Shown: one piece after another, positions 46,821-59,220 of the stretch
How positions within the stretch are numbered: the stretch's first letter is position 1
How the letters are laid out: the number at the start of each line of letters is the position of its first letter
NCBI GenBank assembly: GCA_022432975.1
Contig: CM039508.1
Span: forward strand, 44,977,646 to 45,041,645
Direction: 5' to 3'
DNA length: 64,000 bases
From: Begonia masoniana
Lineage: Eukaryota; Streptophyta; Magnoliopsida; Cucurbitales; Begoniaceae
Position numbers and translations under genes: made by a program
The notes under the pieces: generated by a model
Told to the model about the DNA's origin: nothing
Databases searched by the model: none
The model's input: the letters and a program-made list of their open reading frames with translations, nothing else

Positions 46821-48815
46821 CTAAGAAGTTAGCCTCTTGGAAAGATTTACATCTCAATGCTTGTATATTTAGAATGACGAAGTTGACAATGGTCGAACAG
46901 GCATATATATATTACTGTATAGATATTGCTGGCTGGAAAGATAAAATCAAGAACAAGTTGGTGAAAAAATGATCAATTTGGTCCAGTTTTACCAACTATT
47001 AAACCGAACTAGACCCCGAACTTTCGACCAAATCTGGGTTGGTATATTACATTGATTCCACACAATGTTTTACAAATCAAGAAGCAAGAATTAGAAAATA
47101 AATGCAAAATTACTGGTAACAGAGAAATTTATAGAGAGTTCTCAGACAAACCGAATGGCAGCTTCGTTTTCAAAGTTTATTGCCTTCACAGAGTCATACT
47201 GAGTTACTCCGGCGTTACCAATCTTTCTTCCTAGCCAAAAACATCCAGTCCTAAACAGATACAGATATACTGAGTGAGTGAGTTCAAGACAAACCGATAG
47301 GCACCCTTGTTTTTAAAAGCTTCCTCCATGACTCTGCTGTTATGAATTAACCATGATTCTTACCTCCAATTGTGTCATACCAATTACCACCTGCACATTA
47401 CTCAACCTAACACACTACATGGCTAATCTTCAAGTTAGTTAATTATGCATCTATATTAACCAATTAACAGATCAGCTGGTAATGTAGTTTACGGCTATAG
47501 TTTAATCCATTCAAGAATAAAAAGCTCAACCAAATTGCAAATAAAAAATGTGCACGATCACCGTTTTCATTTCTTAGTTTATTTCTTTGAATGAATCCAT
47601 ATATTTTTGAATGCGTTTAACTTCTAAAGTTAGGTGCAAATCTCAGCCGCACTAGTGCACAACTGTAGAAAAACAACTGACGCAATCAATTCCTCTCAAA
47701 GATTCAAATTTTGAAGCGTAGAGGCTTCCAAGAGAAGCAAATCAGGAACCAAAAAATGAGGGTGGTTTAATTTTGGGCAGTTCCCTGAATTGAATCACGA
47801 GGGAGACAACATGTAAAACCTTGAGGCTGCACTGCCAGAAAATCTTGGCCGGGTGAAATTGAGTTCTCATAAACGCAATCTGCAAATCTGAGAACCCATT
47901 GGATCGGCCGTTTCAACTTTCGATGTAGAAAACAAAGAGTCAAAAACAGTAATCAAATTGAGGAGAAATGTACAACCACTGCCTTCCCTTCGATTTCTGA
48001 CAATCGATTCGAAAAACTCATGCAGAACCGACGACGGAAGAAAGCGATTGCAGAGTTTAATGTATGCCCACAACGGAACGCCGGCGCCATCGTAGAACAT
48101 ACAAGACGCCCCGTTCTCTCAATGGCAATGACCCTGAACCCTAGCTCGGTTGGAATTTATAAAAAGAGCCCTTTTTAAATGACTATTATGCCCTTAACTT
48201 TTAGTATTTTATGCATTTAATTTTGGGTAATTAACGTATAACCCTTTAAACTAAGAAGACATTAACCAACTCGTTTTTAAACAATATTCGTTAATAAAAT
48301 CGTTGTTAAACTATACTTTTGTTAATAAAACAACCCTCTGTTATTCGACGAACGGGCTCCCGCTATCAAAATTGTTCTCTGTAACTGGAGAAAGTGGGAG
48401 CCCGCTCTTGAAGAATGGAATCTCGCTCTAAGAATTGTTCACTGGAGCGGAATTCCGCTATTAAACAGCGAGATTCCAACTCCAAAATATTAGTGAATAT
48501 CTCAGAAAACATACAAAACGATAATAAATTTTTCTGAAATTTTTACCACATGTCTACCATATCATGTGAAGACAATACGAAAAATTTAGTTTTTTTTTAA
48601 TATTTTTACAATTTATAATAATTTTTTACCTTTTTTTTACCAAATAATTTATTAAAATTATGTATGTTGTCAAAAAATGATAAACTTTCACAATAAACTC
48701 TTATTTTACTTCCCATTAGAGTTCCATAATAACTATAAAAAAGAAGCTACCATGCATGTATCCCGATATATTGTTAAAAGAGAGTCTATTGTGAAAGTTT
48801 AACAAAATATGGAGA
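46022..48815 (+). repeat. Segmental duplication, copy 2
   Basis: This is the counterpart of 1187-3625, including P450 exon 5, its 3' flank and the MITE left half. Confidence 0.85.
47867..48100 (-). other. Conserved unidentified ORF downstream of P450, copy 2
   Basis: A 77-codon minus-strand ORF is the counterpart of 2617-2880, with the same WAYIKLCNRFL stretch. No family recognised; low confidence that it is coding. Confidence 0.22.
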
Positions 48816-49225
48816 TAAATGCATGATAAATTCTTTTTGCTAGTCGTTTTGCAACTCTAATTGGGAGTGTAAGAAAAATCTATTGTGAAAGTTTTATAAT
48901 TTTTTCATGACAGAAATAATTTAATGAATTATTTTATAAAAAAAGACGTAAAAAATTATAATAAATCGTTAAAGTATTAAAAATAAAATTGTCCAAATTG
49001 TCTTTCAATGATATGGTGGACATGTGGTAAAAATTTCAAGAAATTCTGATATGATTTTGGTATATTTTATGAGGTAGCCAACGAGCTCTCGCTCGAGAAC
49101 AATTCTGGAGCAGAATCCCGTTGTGCTAACAAAAGTATAGTTTAAAAGCGATTTTGTTAATGAATATAGTTTAAGGGTAAATTTGTTAATGAGCTTATAA
49201 TTAGGAGTTTTTATGTTAATTACTC
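48225..49225. mobile_element. MULE-type MITE with inverted repeats and 9-bp TSD
   Basis: The left end is GGGTAATTAACGTA and the right end, on the opposite strand, is GAGTAATTAACATA. Arms of about 150 bp or more are complementary with mismatches (shared AAACTATACTTTTGTTA). TTTAATTTT flanks it at 48216-48224 and 49226-49234. No coding sequence is present. A truncated copy is at 3047. Confidence 0.82.
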
Positions 49226-49272
49226 TTTAATTTTTCAGTAACCTAAAGTTGTCTCTCCAATTTTATGCATAA

Positions 49273-49470
49273 CTACTCCAGTTTCAACCATAAATCAGTT
49301 CCGATTTTCTTTTTCAGAACGTTTTGTAAAATCTGATTTGACAAATGCAGACGTATCAAATATATGGCATTTCGAATTTTCTCTCCCTCACTCCAAGATA
49401 AGAGCATTTGATCAAACTCTAACAATACGTCGTCTAAATCCATGCAAGGAAGTACCATAGATAATATAAG
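49273..49470 (-). pseudogene. Copia gag fragment
   Basis: A 61-codon minus-strand ORF contains LDDVLLEFDQMLLSWSEGEK, IRLHLSNQILQNVLKKK and DLWLKLE, which is the typical N-terminal gag signature of Copia elements. No other part of the element is visible nearby. Confidence 0.75.
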
Positions 49471-49479
49471 AGTGGGTAA

Positions 49480-50600
49480 TTTTGGAGTAAATCAAATATT
49501 ACTCATAATTTATTGTGTACAATATGGTCCATATAATGTAGGTATGGATTGAGTTTACTACTCATTGTTTTAATTGTCTCATAAGAGTTCTTATTGTTGC
49601 AATTTGATTTTTAAAAAAGTTCTTCCATTCATCCTGGTCGTAAAAGTTAATGTAATATGTAATGTGAATGTATTTATATTCGCGTCATAGATTTACTTAG
49701 ATAAGATTTTCTGCTATTTTTTAAAAATAATCTTCAAAAAAAATAAAATCGAAGAATTTTTTTTTATTTGAACAAATTTATGATCGGACAACGTTCTTGG
49801 TTCAGTTCTCCACATTAACGATAGAAAAAAAAAAAAAAAAGATTGATCGAATTCTATTAAATCATTCATCAAAGAATGACTCTGTATATCAAATGATTAA
49901 ACAACAATGATTAATTTACTTATGATACTTAATTGACATTTATAAATAATATATAATGAATTATGAGTACAGTGCATCTTGTTTAGCAAAAAGACAGACA
50001 TTCTTTGTTCGTTATCAGACAATCAATGTCTTACAACTGGAATCTCTTTTTTCCGACCTAGTCCTCTAACATTGGGAACTCTAGTTGAGTCAGACATAAT
50101 ACATTTTTTTCGTTATTAGGAGACTCAGCACTCTCTTTTAGATCTAGAAAAGAATTCTCAAAGATCTTTTTAGAATTTTCAAAGTTTTTTTTTTTTTTTT
50201 CGTTTTGAAAGACATAGGAGCGAAACAATCAACGTATTGCATCATAATTCGGTTAACTTAAACGTAAATGTGGATTAAATGAATATTGAGACAACTAAAA
50301 TTAAGAAGAATAAAATGAGATATACATCAAACAATACCGATATAAAACATATTTTACCATAATCTCTCCCCGTTGATGGAAAATTCCCATTTTTTGCATT
50401 TTGTTTTATTTTCAGTATTTCGATTTTCTGACTTTAATTTCATTTTCTTCTCATTAAATCGAAAGAAAATAAACCGGATAATGAAATGAAGCAGGATCAT
50501 ACAAAAAATATACTGAAGCTTTTTCTCATTGAAAAAGAAAATTATTAGAAATCTTTTACACTACAAATCAAATGGTAGAGATTTCAGGGGCTGATGTCCA
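49480..50600. other. Intergenic, no gene recognised
   Basis: AT-rich sequence with short A and T runs (for example 49827-49842, 50187-50201). No convincing ORF or repeat. Confidence 0.6.
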
Positions 50601-50606
50601 CCATTA

Positions 50607-51270
50607 TCAGACATAATTGCAGTTCTCGTAACCTGAAAAACGAAAACCCATATGATTTTCAATGACACGTTCATGGATTTTCTCATCCAAATCAACAATT
50701 TTTGAAAAAGGGTATGGATTTTAACAGATCTTGGTAGTGGAAAAACAGAGCTTACTTGGATCGGTAATGACGATGAGACCAGAGCCTCTGAAATCGCAGT
50801 TCCAGCGGTTTCTTCCCTTAGACTGGTAGTAAAGGTTCATGGCTATGGAGGCGTGGTTGAAGTGATTATCTGGAGAAAAACAGGGACAACCCTTCTGCAT
50901 AATCCCACAATCCACTAAAGAACAGGCGTAGTTCAGATTTGCTTGTAGTGTTGCTTGATCTGAGGAAGGCTTTGCCACGCACCAAGTTTTCTGCAATTTA
51001 AAAAATAATAATTTGCTCGGTTAATCGTCAATGGCGGATCCTAATTCTTCTGCAGAGAAAAATGTGGGTTTGGGTTGTCTGTCTGAGAACTACCTGCCCG
51101 TTGACTGTCTTCCCATTTGCTAAACACCAGGAGTGGAAAGTGAAAATCAGATCAGAAATTCAGTGACATTCACCTAAACATTTTAAAAGCCAGAGGAAAG
51201 AGAGAGAGAGAGAGAAACCTGAGAAAAGAGAAAAGATGATGAGCAAAAGAGGGAGAGCTGCTTTGGCCAT
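50607..51270 (-). CDS. Small secreted X8 (CBM43) domain protein
   Basis: Four exons on the minus strand: 51270-51219, 51119-51094, 50990-50756 and 50632-50607, all with GT/AG borders, total 112 residues. Residues 1-18 (MAKAALPLLLIIFSLFS) form a signal peptide. The X8 domain starts KTWCVAKPSSDQATLQANL and has the CSLVDC, CPCF, WNCDF and ENCNYV cysteines, with the typical ITDPS before the last intron. X8 proteins bind (1,3)-beta-glucan (callose) in walls and at plasmodesmata, as do PDCB proteins and Ole e 10. There is no GPI tail and no glucanase domain. Exons 2 and 4 are 26 bp each. The gene looks intact. Confidence 0.9.
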
Positions 51271-51950
51271 TGGGGCTACTGGTACCAAGAAACACACCTG
51301 CTTTCAGCGGGAAAGAAATGGTGGGAGGAAGAAGAAGGGAAGAGGTAAGGATTTGGAAGGGGACCAATATAGTACGTTATGTTAAATTATTAAGAACCAT
51401 AGAATTACACGTTCTTACATTTTAAAGTGTCTTATTATAGCTGTTTTTCAATGGCATTGTTTTTTCTCGCATTACATACCATGTGTATCATGCAGAGAAA
51501 AGTGAGAAATTTACAGAAGAGTTAATGTAAAACTGTGAAATTTTTGGCATCCCTAATTTTAATGGGCTAGTCGAGATCCTCGCCTGTGCCTGGCGCTGGT
51601 TACATCAATATCATTTGTATTGTTTATAATTTTCATGAAACGAAAACGATAGAGGATTATCGGCTATGTTAAAGTCTTGTAGTGAGAGACTAATAGTTAT
51701 GATTTTAGTTCAAAATTTGTGAAGAGTAAAAATCGCGAATATAAGAGTGAATATTAAAGTTGGGTATGAAAAATGGGTAGTAAGTTCTTGAGTTAATAGT
51801 CATTGTAGCCCAAATTTGATAATACAAGGCCAGAAGGCCCAAATTATTCAATGTAATTTCATCCCCGTTAATATATCATATAGCAAATAGTTTTACTAAC
51901 TACGGAAACAGACGACACAAACGTTTAAAAATGATCGTATATTATAGAAA
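51271..51950. other. Upstream region of the X8 gene
   Basis: AT-rich, with no ORF recognised. Promoter elements were not identified with confidence. Confidence 0.5.
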
Positions 51951-51952
51951 TG

Positions 51953-53537
51953 AACCAAGTAAAACTAGAGTTTCTTATTTCTGACTGTCGAATCTATTTT
52001 TAGAAAATTAGCTAGAACTGAATCGAATAAATTAAACCAAACTAAGCACATTAAAACGCATCTAAAACAAAGCTCAAATTGAGAAGGATACAAATTCAGT
52101 TTTTGTTATAATTTTACAATCAAACTGATCAATTCATTTTAATTAAGAGTGGAATTAATCCAAATAGGGCTAGTCTCACACGAGGTAGGGTCAATCAAAA
52201 CTTCACATTATCATAGTGAATTATTTTATCATATGAGATCACACTTTACCTTAACAATATTAAAATCTGATAGATCGAATTTCAAATTATCGGACATAAT
52301 TGTTTGATCGCATGAGTTGGCACGTCACATAGGGGTGGGCAGGACCGGACCGTGGACCGAGGACCGGACCGGACCGCCGGTTTTGGTCCGGTTTCGGTCC
52401 CACCTCCCAGGACCACGGTCCGGTCCTCGGTCCTCACTTCCCAATTCCCGAAACCTCGGTCCGGTCCTCGGTCCGTGGCCCAATTTCCCGAAATACCCGA
52501 ACCGGACCGAAGTTAAAAAACCACCCCTGATTTTTAATAAAAATCCCTCGCTTTCGCCTACCCAGTACCCACCCAATTTCCATTTTCCAGAATCCCATTC
52601 CCAGTCCCCGACGCCAGTTGCGAGTTGCGAAGTGCGAAGTGCGAACACCCGACCCCCGACCTGCGACGATGACCCCGATTCCCAACGTTCCCGCTCGGTT
52701 GCTGCTCCCGACTCCGACCTCGAAGGCGAACGCCCGACCCCGACCCCTCGCCTGTCTTCGGCTGCTGCTGCTTCGCCCTCGCCTCGCCTCGTAGTCGCCT
52801 CGCCTGACGCCTCGCCTGACCTGACGCCTCGCCCGCCTGAGAGTATTATTTTATCATATGAGATCACACTTTACCTTAACAATATTAAATCTGATAGATC
52901 GAATTTCAAATTATCGGACATAATTGTTTGATCGCATGAGTTGGCACGTCACATAGGGGTGGGCAGGACCGGACCGTGGACCGAGGACCGGACCGGACCG
53001 CCGGTTTGGTCCGGTTTCGGTACCACCTCCCAGGACCACGGTCCGGTCCTCGGTCCTCACTTCCAATTCCCGAAACCTCGGTCCGGTCCTCGGTCAGTGG
53101 CCCAATTTCCCGAAATACCCGAACCGGACCGAAGTAAAAAACCACCCCTGATTTTTAATAAAAATCCCTCGCTTTCGCCTACACAGTACCCACCCAATTT
53201 CCATTTCCAGAATCCCCATTCCCAGTCCAACCAAGTAAAACTAGAGTTTCTTATTCTGACTGTCGAATCTATTTTTAGAAAATTAGCTAGAACTGACTCG
53301 AATAATTAAACCAAACTAAGCACATTAAAACGCATCTAAAACAAAGCTCAAATTGAGAAGGATACAAATTCAGTTTTTGTCTATAATTTCAATCAAATGA
53401 TCAATTCATTTTAATTAAGAGTGGAATTAATCCAACTAGGGCTAGTCTCACACGAGGTAGGGTCAATCAAAACTTCACCTTATCATAGTGAATTATTTTA
53501 TCATATGAGATCACACTTACCTTAACAATATTAAATC
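51953..53537 (+). repeat. Repeated segments around hAT left end
   Basis: The flank 51953-52264 recurs at 53227-53537. The flank end 52225-52329 plus the first hAT segment recurs at 52849-53226. Junctions fall inside GC-rich hAT sequence. Copies are near identical, with small deletions. Confidence 0.85.
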
Positions 53538-54432
53538 AATATCGCCTGACGCCTCGCCTGACGCCTCGCCTGACGCCTCGCCTGACGCCTCGCCTGACGC
53601 CTCGCCTGACGCCTCGCCTGACGCCTCGCCTGACGCCTCGCCTGACGCCTCGCCTGACGCCTCGCCTGACGCCTCGCCTGACGCCTCGCCTGACGCCTCG
53701 CCTGACGCCTCGCCTGACGCCTCGCCTGACGCCTCGCCTGACGCCTCGCCTGACGCCTCGCCTGACGCCTCGCCTGACGCCTCGCCTGACGCCTCGCCTG
53801 ACGCCTCGCCTGACGCCTCGCCTGACGCCTCGCCTGACGCCTCGCCTGACGCCTCGCCTGACGCCTCGCCTGACGCCTCGCCTGACGCCTCGCCTGACGC
53901 CTCGCCTGACGCCTCGCCTGACGCCTCGCCTGACGCCTCGCCTGACGCCTCGCCTGACGCCTCGCCTGACGCCTCGCCTGACGCCTCGCCTGACGCCTCG
54001 CCTGACGCCTCGCCTGACGCCTCGCCTGACGCCTCGCCTGACTCGCCTGACGCCTCGCCTGACCTCGCCGTCTTCGGCCAGTCCCTCACTGTAAGTGTAA
54101 TACTGTAATTTTTGTGATAGAAATGTGTAATTTCAGTGGAATATTTGTTGATTTTGGGCGTTGAATTGAAGAAATTGGATAGTGGAATTTGGTTTGAATT
54201 TATTTCTCGATGATGTTGATTTAAAAAGTTTTAATGTTTTACAAAAAAAAAAAAAAAAAAAAAACACAGGGATGGGAGGAACCGGTACCGAACCTGGACC
54301 GGACCGAAAATTTTGGTCCGGTCCAGGTTCCTCCCAGGGCCGGTTTCGGGTTTCGGGGAAAATTTCCCGAAACCTCGGTCCGGTTTCAGTCCGGGCTCGG
54401 GACCGGACCGAACCGGACCGTGCCCACCCCTA
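52330..54432 (+). mobile_element. Non-autonomous hAT element with internal rearrangement
   Basis: Ends TAGGGGTGGGCA (52330, repeated at 52954) and TGCCCACCCCTA (54432) are inverted and typical of plant hAT. The 8-bp ACGTCACA flanks it (52322-52329 and 54433-54440). Subterminal GGACCGGACC-type words occur on both sides. The interior is GC-rich, with a 12-bp array, a poly-A run (54242-54263) and the duplicated flank segments. No transposase. Confidence 0.85.
53543..54068 (+). repeat. 12-bp minisatellite, about 43 units, in hAT element
   Basis: Tandem CGCCTGACGCCT with exact 12-bp period to about 54040, then two shortened units. A seed of three such units occurs near 52797-52845 in the first hAT copy. 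The minus-strand Gly-Glu-Ala-Ser reading is not a gene. Confidence 0.95.
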
Positions 54433-54906
54433 ACGTCACATGGTAACTCTAAGTATTACTAACCAATTTCCAATGTTCAAGTTATTGAACAATTGTTTTT
54501 GTTATTATATATTATAATTATAATTATTTATTTTTAGTATTATTGGTGAATTATTGAGCGAAGAAGCCAAAGGGGTTGTTTTCAAAGGTATAGGAATTTG
54601 TCCCTCAAGACTACATTTTTTGCATGTGACAACTCCACTCCTGCATAAATGGAAAGGACACGTGTTTCTTTCACGTGGTGCTTCCCTTCATTAACTCTTT
54701 ATTCTTTTATTTTTCACATGATCCACGCCCACACATCATAGACTTCTTTCTTTTTATTATTATTAGGTTTTTTTTAAAATACCCTTGCAAAATATTTAGA
54801 TTTGGGTCCTTCTCAACTCCACAACTTTGACTAATCTTAGGGTGGACCAAGATTTGGTTGGTTCTGTTTCGCGAGCCGACCTTGTTTAGCTCAACACAGT
54901 TTGAGC

Positions 54907-55334
54907 TAGGGGTGGAATTGATTTTGTTTGGTTTGGTTCTCTTCAGTTTTAAATATAATTGGAACATAAACGAGTCGGTTCAGTTTTAGATAAAGAAAAT
55001 TGAAACCGAACGAAGGAGAACCGAAAACCGAGGTTTGGTTTTCGATCGGTTTTTGGTTCTCTTCGGTTCTTGGTTTTTTCATTTGAAATTCAATTTTTGT
55101 GTCAGTTTAGTTCGGTTTGAGCTAGTTTTGACTTGTTTGAGTCTATAATTTGACATTTTCAATATAAAAATTTAAAATTTATATAAATATTATAAATTTA
55201 ATTTGGTTCAGCTTTGATCGGTTTTTGAAAGAATGAATCAAAATCAGTTTTCGTTTTCCAAACTAAAGTTCAATTCATACCAAAGTTCGGTACAATTCGG
55301 TTTTCGGTTTTAACAGAACCGATTCCCGACCCTA
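54907..55334. mobile_element. Small hAT-like MITE
   Basis: Ends TAGGGGTGGAAT and ATTCCCGACCCTA, with GTTTGAGC (54899-54906) and GTCTGAGC (55335-55342) as an 8-bp duplication with one mismatch. The interior is full of TTCGGTT/GGTTTGGTT words. No coding sequence. Confidence 0.7.
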
Positions 55335-56125
55335 GTCTGAGCGTTGCAGCAATAGTTACAAAATGACACTACTGAGCTTAAGAAAAAACAGGGGCAACGA
55401 GCCTGTCCGCATATGGAAAGTGGAAACATAGGTCGGGCCACTGGCCGGTTGATGACCCAGAGGCATTATGCATGAGATAATGATATTTCTTAATCTAATC
55501 TTGTTTATATTAATCAATTATTTATTTTAAATTGGATAATATAAATCTAATATACTTAAATAAATTATTGTTGACTGAATCTCACACTTGACTATCGCCA
55601 ACCAGTGATCATATCATCCTCATCAGCAGTACAGTAATAGTACACACCGGTGGGTCACGATCTGATTTTGGTTCCCAACAGACAATCTCAATCACAGACA
55701 GACAGATTAGCCATCTACCTTCACGAAAAAGCTCTTCTTTTTTCGACTTTTTTAATGTGTCAAAGTTCAAAACGATGAACACTTAGCTTTCCCATTTGCA
55801 GTTGTCTTCCTCAGTTCGTGGAAAATAGTACTTCTCTTCGATCTTCTCTCATCTTCGTTCACACCATTGAAGAAATCTAGCACTCTCTTCTTCCCACCTC
55901 TCCCCCTGGTCTGGTTTTCCTCCTCCTGTTTGGCTTCCGAGAAAATCTGTCTCGTTTTCCGGCATGCTTTCTTTTCAGTTCGAGTGTTGATTGTTCTTCT
56001 TTTCTCGTACGTCAGAATACCAGAACTTGTCTGGTTTTTCTTATTTCTACTGAATTTGTTCTTCTCTAAAGATTGGAATTTTGGGTAACTTTCTTCGTTC
56101 AAATATCTGAATCTGCAGAAATCAA
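55335..56125 (+). promoter_or_regulatory. Upstream region of the receptor-like kinase
   Basis: A CT-rich stretch (55840-55930) suggests the transcribed leader. No specific box is claimed. Confidence 0.35.
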
Positions 56126-57948
56126 ATGGAGAAAGGTCAGTTGATAGCAATTTACATCACAATCTGCTGCATAGCCTTCGTCATAGGCAAAGATTTTCAT
56201 CTCTCTTCTCCTCTACAAACGATGGAAGCATAAGCACAAGATTTACCAAGATGGGCCCACAGGTAATTCAAGCAAATAGATGTACATGCAACTTAGGTAA
56301 AATATGGGTTAGAGTTTGGTGACCTGATACCAAGGTGCCACAAATTTGCTAAAAAAAATTATGAATATTTTCGGAGAAGTTTGTGATGGTAGCAAAGAAA
56401 TCAATCGGCCTGAGACTAGACCATAACCTACCTAAGACCCTTTCGGTGGTTATGCGCTAAGTGTTATGGGGACGTGGGGGACTAGCCCCTCGCGATGTTG
56501 ACATCTAACTCATTTTCTATCTCAGTGATTAATCTTTATTTTTCTTTTTCATATTCATGTTCGATTTTCAGGTGGGAAGATAGTGATGCTAAGATCACCA
56601 ACAATGAAGACACTAAAAACAGATGAATTTTTGAAGAAGACACGGAAACTAAACAACAAAGACATAATAGGGTCAGGAGGGTACGGAACGGTCTACAAAC
56701 TCGCGATGAGCGACTCCATCTCTTATGCAGTGAAGCGATTGAACAGAGGAAGTTTAGACAGAGACCGAGGATTTGAGAGAGAGTTGGAAGCCATGGGAGA
56801 CATCAAGCACAAGAACATTCTCACTCTTCATGGATACTACACTTCTCCTCATTACAATCTCCTCATTTATGAACTCATGCCTAATGGCGGCTTGGATTTG
56901 CATCTTCATGGTAAAAATCTCGATTTTTTACATTTGACATGTATCGAGTTAGACTGAAGTCAATCGAATTATTGAAGAATTTTACGAGTTGTCTAGTTGT
57001 GAAATGCAGGGAGATTGAAGGAGAAGAAAACATTGGATTGGCCAACTCGATATAAGATAGCGTTAGGTTCCGCTAGAGGGATATCTTACCTTCATCATGA
57101 TTGTATTCCCCATATTATTCATAGGGATATTAAGTCGAGCAATATATTGCTTGATTGTAATATGGAAGCTCGAGTCTCCGATTTCGGTTTGGCTACGCTC
57201 ATGGAACCCGACAAAACTCATGTCTCGACGTTCGTGGCAGGAACTTTTGGATACTTACCTCCGGGTGAGTCTTACAACTCTTAACCTTGTTTATGAATTT
57301 AAAGTAAATTTTTTACTATAAAAACTAAATTACAACAAAAAATTTATAAAGTAAACTAAACCAAAACCGATGGATTCTTATAATAGTTATCAAACTCTAA
57401 TAATCTGCAGACTTGTAATCCCGATCCAAAAAGAATTCGGGTCACCAAGGGTTGAAAAATTGTATGCCCTCTACTTGTAACAGCCAAAAAATGACAAAAA
57501 TGATGGGATTTGCGCAGAGTATTTTGACACGGGAAGGGCAACAGCAAAAGGGGATGTGTACAGCTTTGGAGTGGTTCTGCTGGAGCTCTTGACTGGTAAA
57601 AGACCGACGGACGAAGAATTCATCGAAGAGGGAACCAAGCTGGTAACATGGGTAAGTCGGCATAGAAGGCTTGAACAAGCTTTTATCTGAACATGAAAAT
57701 GGCAGTTTTCCTAATATAGATGATCATCTTCATGAACAGAGTTTTTGTTGGGCGTTTCTGAACAGGTGAAGACGGTGATGGAGGAGAAGAGAGAAGAGTA
57801 TGTGATTGACAGTAGCCTCAGAAACAGTCCGATCAAAGAGATGAACGGAGTGTTCGCAGTAGCTATGATGTGTCTTCAAACAGATCCTTCCAACAGACCC
57901 ACCATGGCTGAGATTGTAACCATGCTTGAGCAGATCTCAAATCATTAG
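56126..57948 (+). CDS. Receptor-like Ser/Thr kinase, At1g78530-like, exon 1 frameshifted
   Basis: Exons by GT/AG and phase: 56126-56262, 56572-56910, 57011-57270, 57519-57651 and 57766-57948. Exon 1 encodes [20 protein letters not shown], a membrane helix, then an extra base near 56190 shifts the frame; the other frame gives the expected basic KRWKHKHK. The kinase is complete: GSGGYGTV loop, AVKRLN lysine, HRDIKSSN loop, DFGLA, YLPPE (family: YLAPE), GDVYSFGV and RPTMAEIV. Close to At1g78530 in Arabidopsis, a short RLK without LRRs. A start at 56583-56586 would give a soluble kinase. It could be a sequencing error, a real pseudogene or a translated short form. Confidence 0.85.
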
Positions 57949-58258
57949 AATTGTAATATATTTTTTCATTTAATTTCTTACTTTTGTGATGTACCACGTG
58001 CTCCTATCAGAATATCTTAACCAAATTCTCAATCTAACATGTTTGTCTTTTATTTTCAGAAAAAGCTTTCTTAAAGTTTTGGATGGAATCATCAAAAAAG
58101 AATTTGTTTTCCCTTTAACAAATGTCATAACCAATCTTTTATATGTTTTAATTCGTAGGAAACTTGAGTTTAATTCAAATTTATTTGTTGGCAAACTTGT
58201 AGCCATTTTATTGTTTAAGATATTTGCATTTGTAATAATTTTTAGGGAGGATTAAATT
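57949..58258. other. Kinase 3' flank
   Basis: AT-rich 3' untranslated and flanking sequence. Short ORFs on both strands look random. Confidence 0.5.
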
Positions 58259-58591
58259 TGATCAAAAGTTTAGAGTAAAAGTATGCTGATCAAGTGAGGG
58301 GCGCGCAACACAAAGGAAAGAGCGTAGCAGGAGGCAGCTAGGCGCAACTGGCGCGCACAAGAAGGGCGCCGGAACACAGAAGGCGCGTGTTTCTAGAAGT
58401 AGCGTGTTTAGACGAAGTAGTGACTAGCCGATGGTGCGCGCGCAAAGGAAGACCAGTCGATTGAAGCATGTGCGCGCAGAAGAATACATGAGCGCGCATC
58501 AGAGCAGCACAGTCGAACGCGAGGAGAACGCGTCCCAAGATAAAGGAAAGCGCATGCGCACATGTGGCAAGCCGTACTCCAAGATCTTCCT
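58259..58591. mobile_element. GCGC-rich LTR-like remnant, left of Cassandra
   Basis: The base composition is unlike the neighbours: many GCGCGC words at 58300-58560. It continues across the Cassandra insertion at 59416 with CTATTTAAAC, a TATA-like word. It is probably the promoter part of an unidentified LTR or element; ends are not defined. Confidence 0.4.
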
Positions 58592-58676
58592 TGTAACGAT
58601 CCATTTTCCCAGCAAGATATTGTCCGCTCTGGGGATTGGGCCGTAGCCCAATATCCTCCCCTCACGGCTTTGTTTG

Positions 58677-58773
58677 GCGAGGACTTCCCAGTCGGTCACC
58701 CAACCTGGTACTACTCTCGCCGAAGCACTTTTAACTTCGGAGTTCTTATGGGATCTGTTGTCAATTGTGCTCC
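58677..58773 (-). ncRNA. 5S rRNA-like domain in Cassandra LTR (copy A)
   Basis: On the minus strand it contains CCCATAAGAACTCCGAAGTT, GCTTCGGCGAGAGTAGTACC and GGTTGGGTGACC, matching the middle and 3' part of plant 5S rRNA with Pol III box A and C positions. Changes in box A and missing flanks mean that it is not a normal 5S gene. Known Cassandra 5S regions can bind Pol III. Confidence 0.75.
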
Positions 58774-59123
58774 AAAACGCGTCTTGCTATCTTGGGAGGG
58801 TCTCTTTATATATGTTTCATTTTCACATACTTCCCCAAGCGATGTGGGATTGTGACGACCCCCTTTTTACGACCTGTCACATTCCGGTTCGCCCGCACGG
58901 ACGTACCGCCATCCAGGTTCCGATTCGTTCAGCCATCGTACACATACTTACACATCCGGGTCATCACAATCACCCTCCCTCAGGGGCCCAACGTCCTCGT
59001 TGGCCACATTTCCGGTTGGGTACAGGCTCTGATACCATTTGTAACGACACCTTTTCCCAGCAAGATATTGTCTGCCCTGGGATTGGGCCGTAGCCCAATA
59101 TCCTCCCCTCACGGCTTTGTTTG

Positions 59124-59220
59124 GCGAGGACTTTCCAATCGGTCACCCAACCTGGTACTACTCTCGCCGAAGCACTTTTAACTTCAGAGTTTTTATGGGA
59201 TCCGTTGTCAATTGTGCTCC
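59124..59220 (-). ncRNA. 5S rRNA-like domain in Cassandra LTR (copy B)
   Basis: Same block as copy A with a few substitutions, such as CTTTCCAATCGG for CTTCCCAGTCGG. Confidence 0.75.

Noticed and set aside
53517..54089. Gly-Glu-Ala-Ser repeat protein on the minus strand
   Set aside because: It is the 12-bp minisatellite read in one frame; no unique domain.
55767..56150. 127-codon minus-strand ORF
   Set aside because: Antisense to the CT-rich leader and first exon of the kinase; composition is a by-product.
58338..58665. Overlapping cysteine-rich ORFs near Cassandra
   Set aside because: They arise from GCGC-rich sequence in several frames at once and have no family features.
58677..58773. 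Genuine 5S rRNA gene
   Set aside because: Lies in an LTR, is incomplete, has altered box A and recurs in the second LTR; it is the Cassandra 5S domain.
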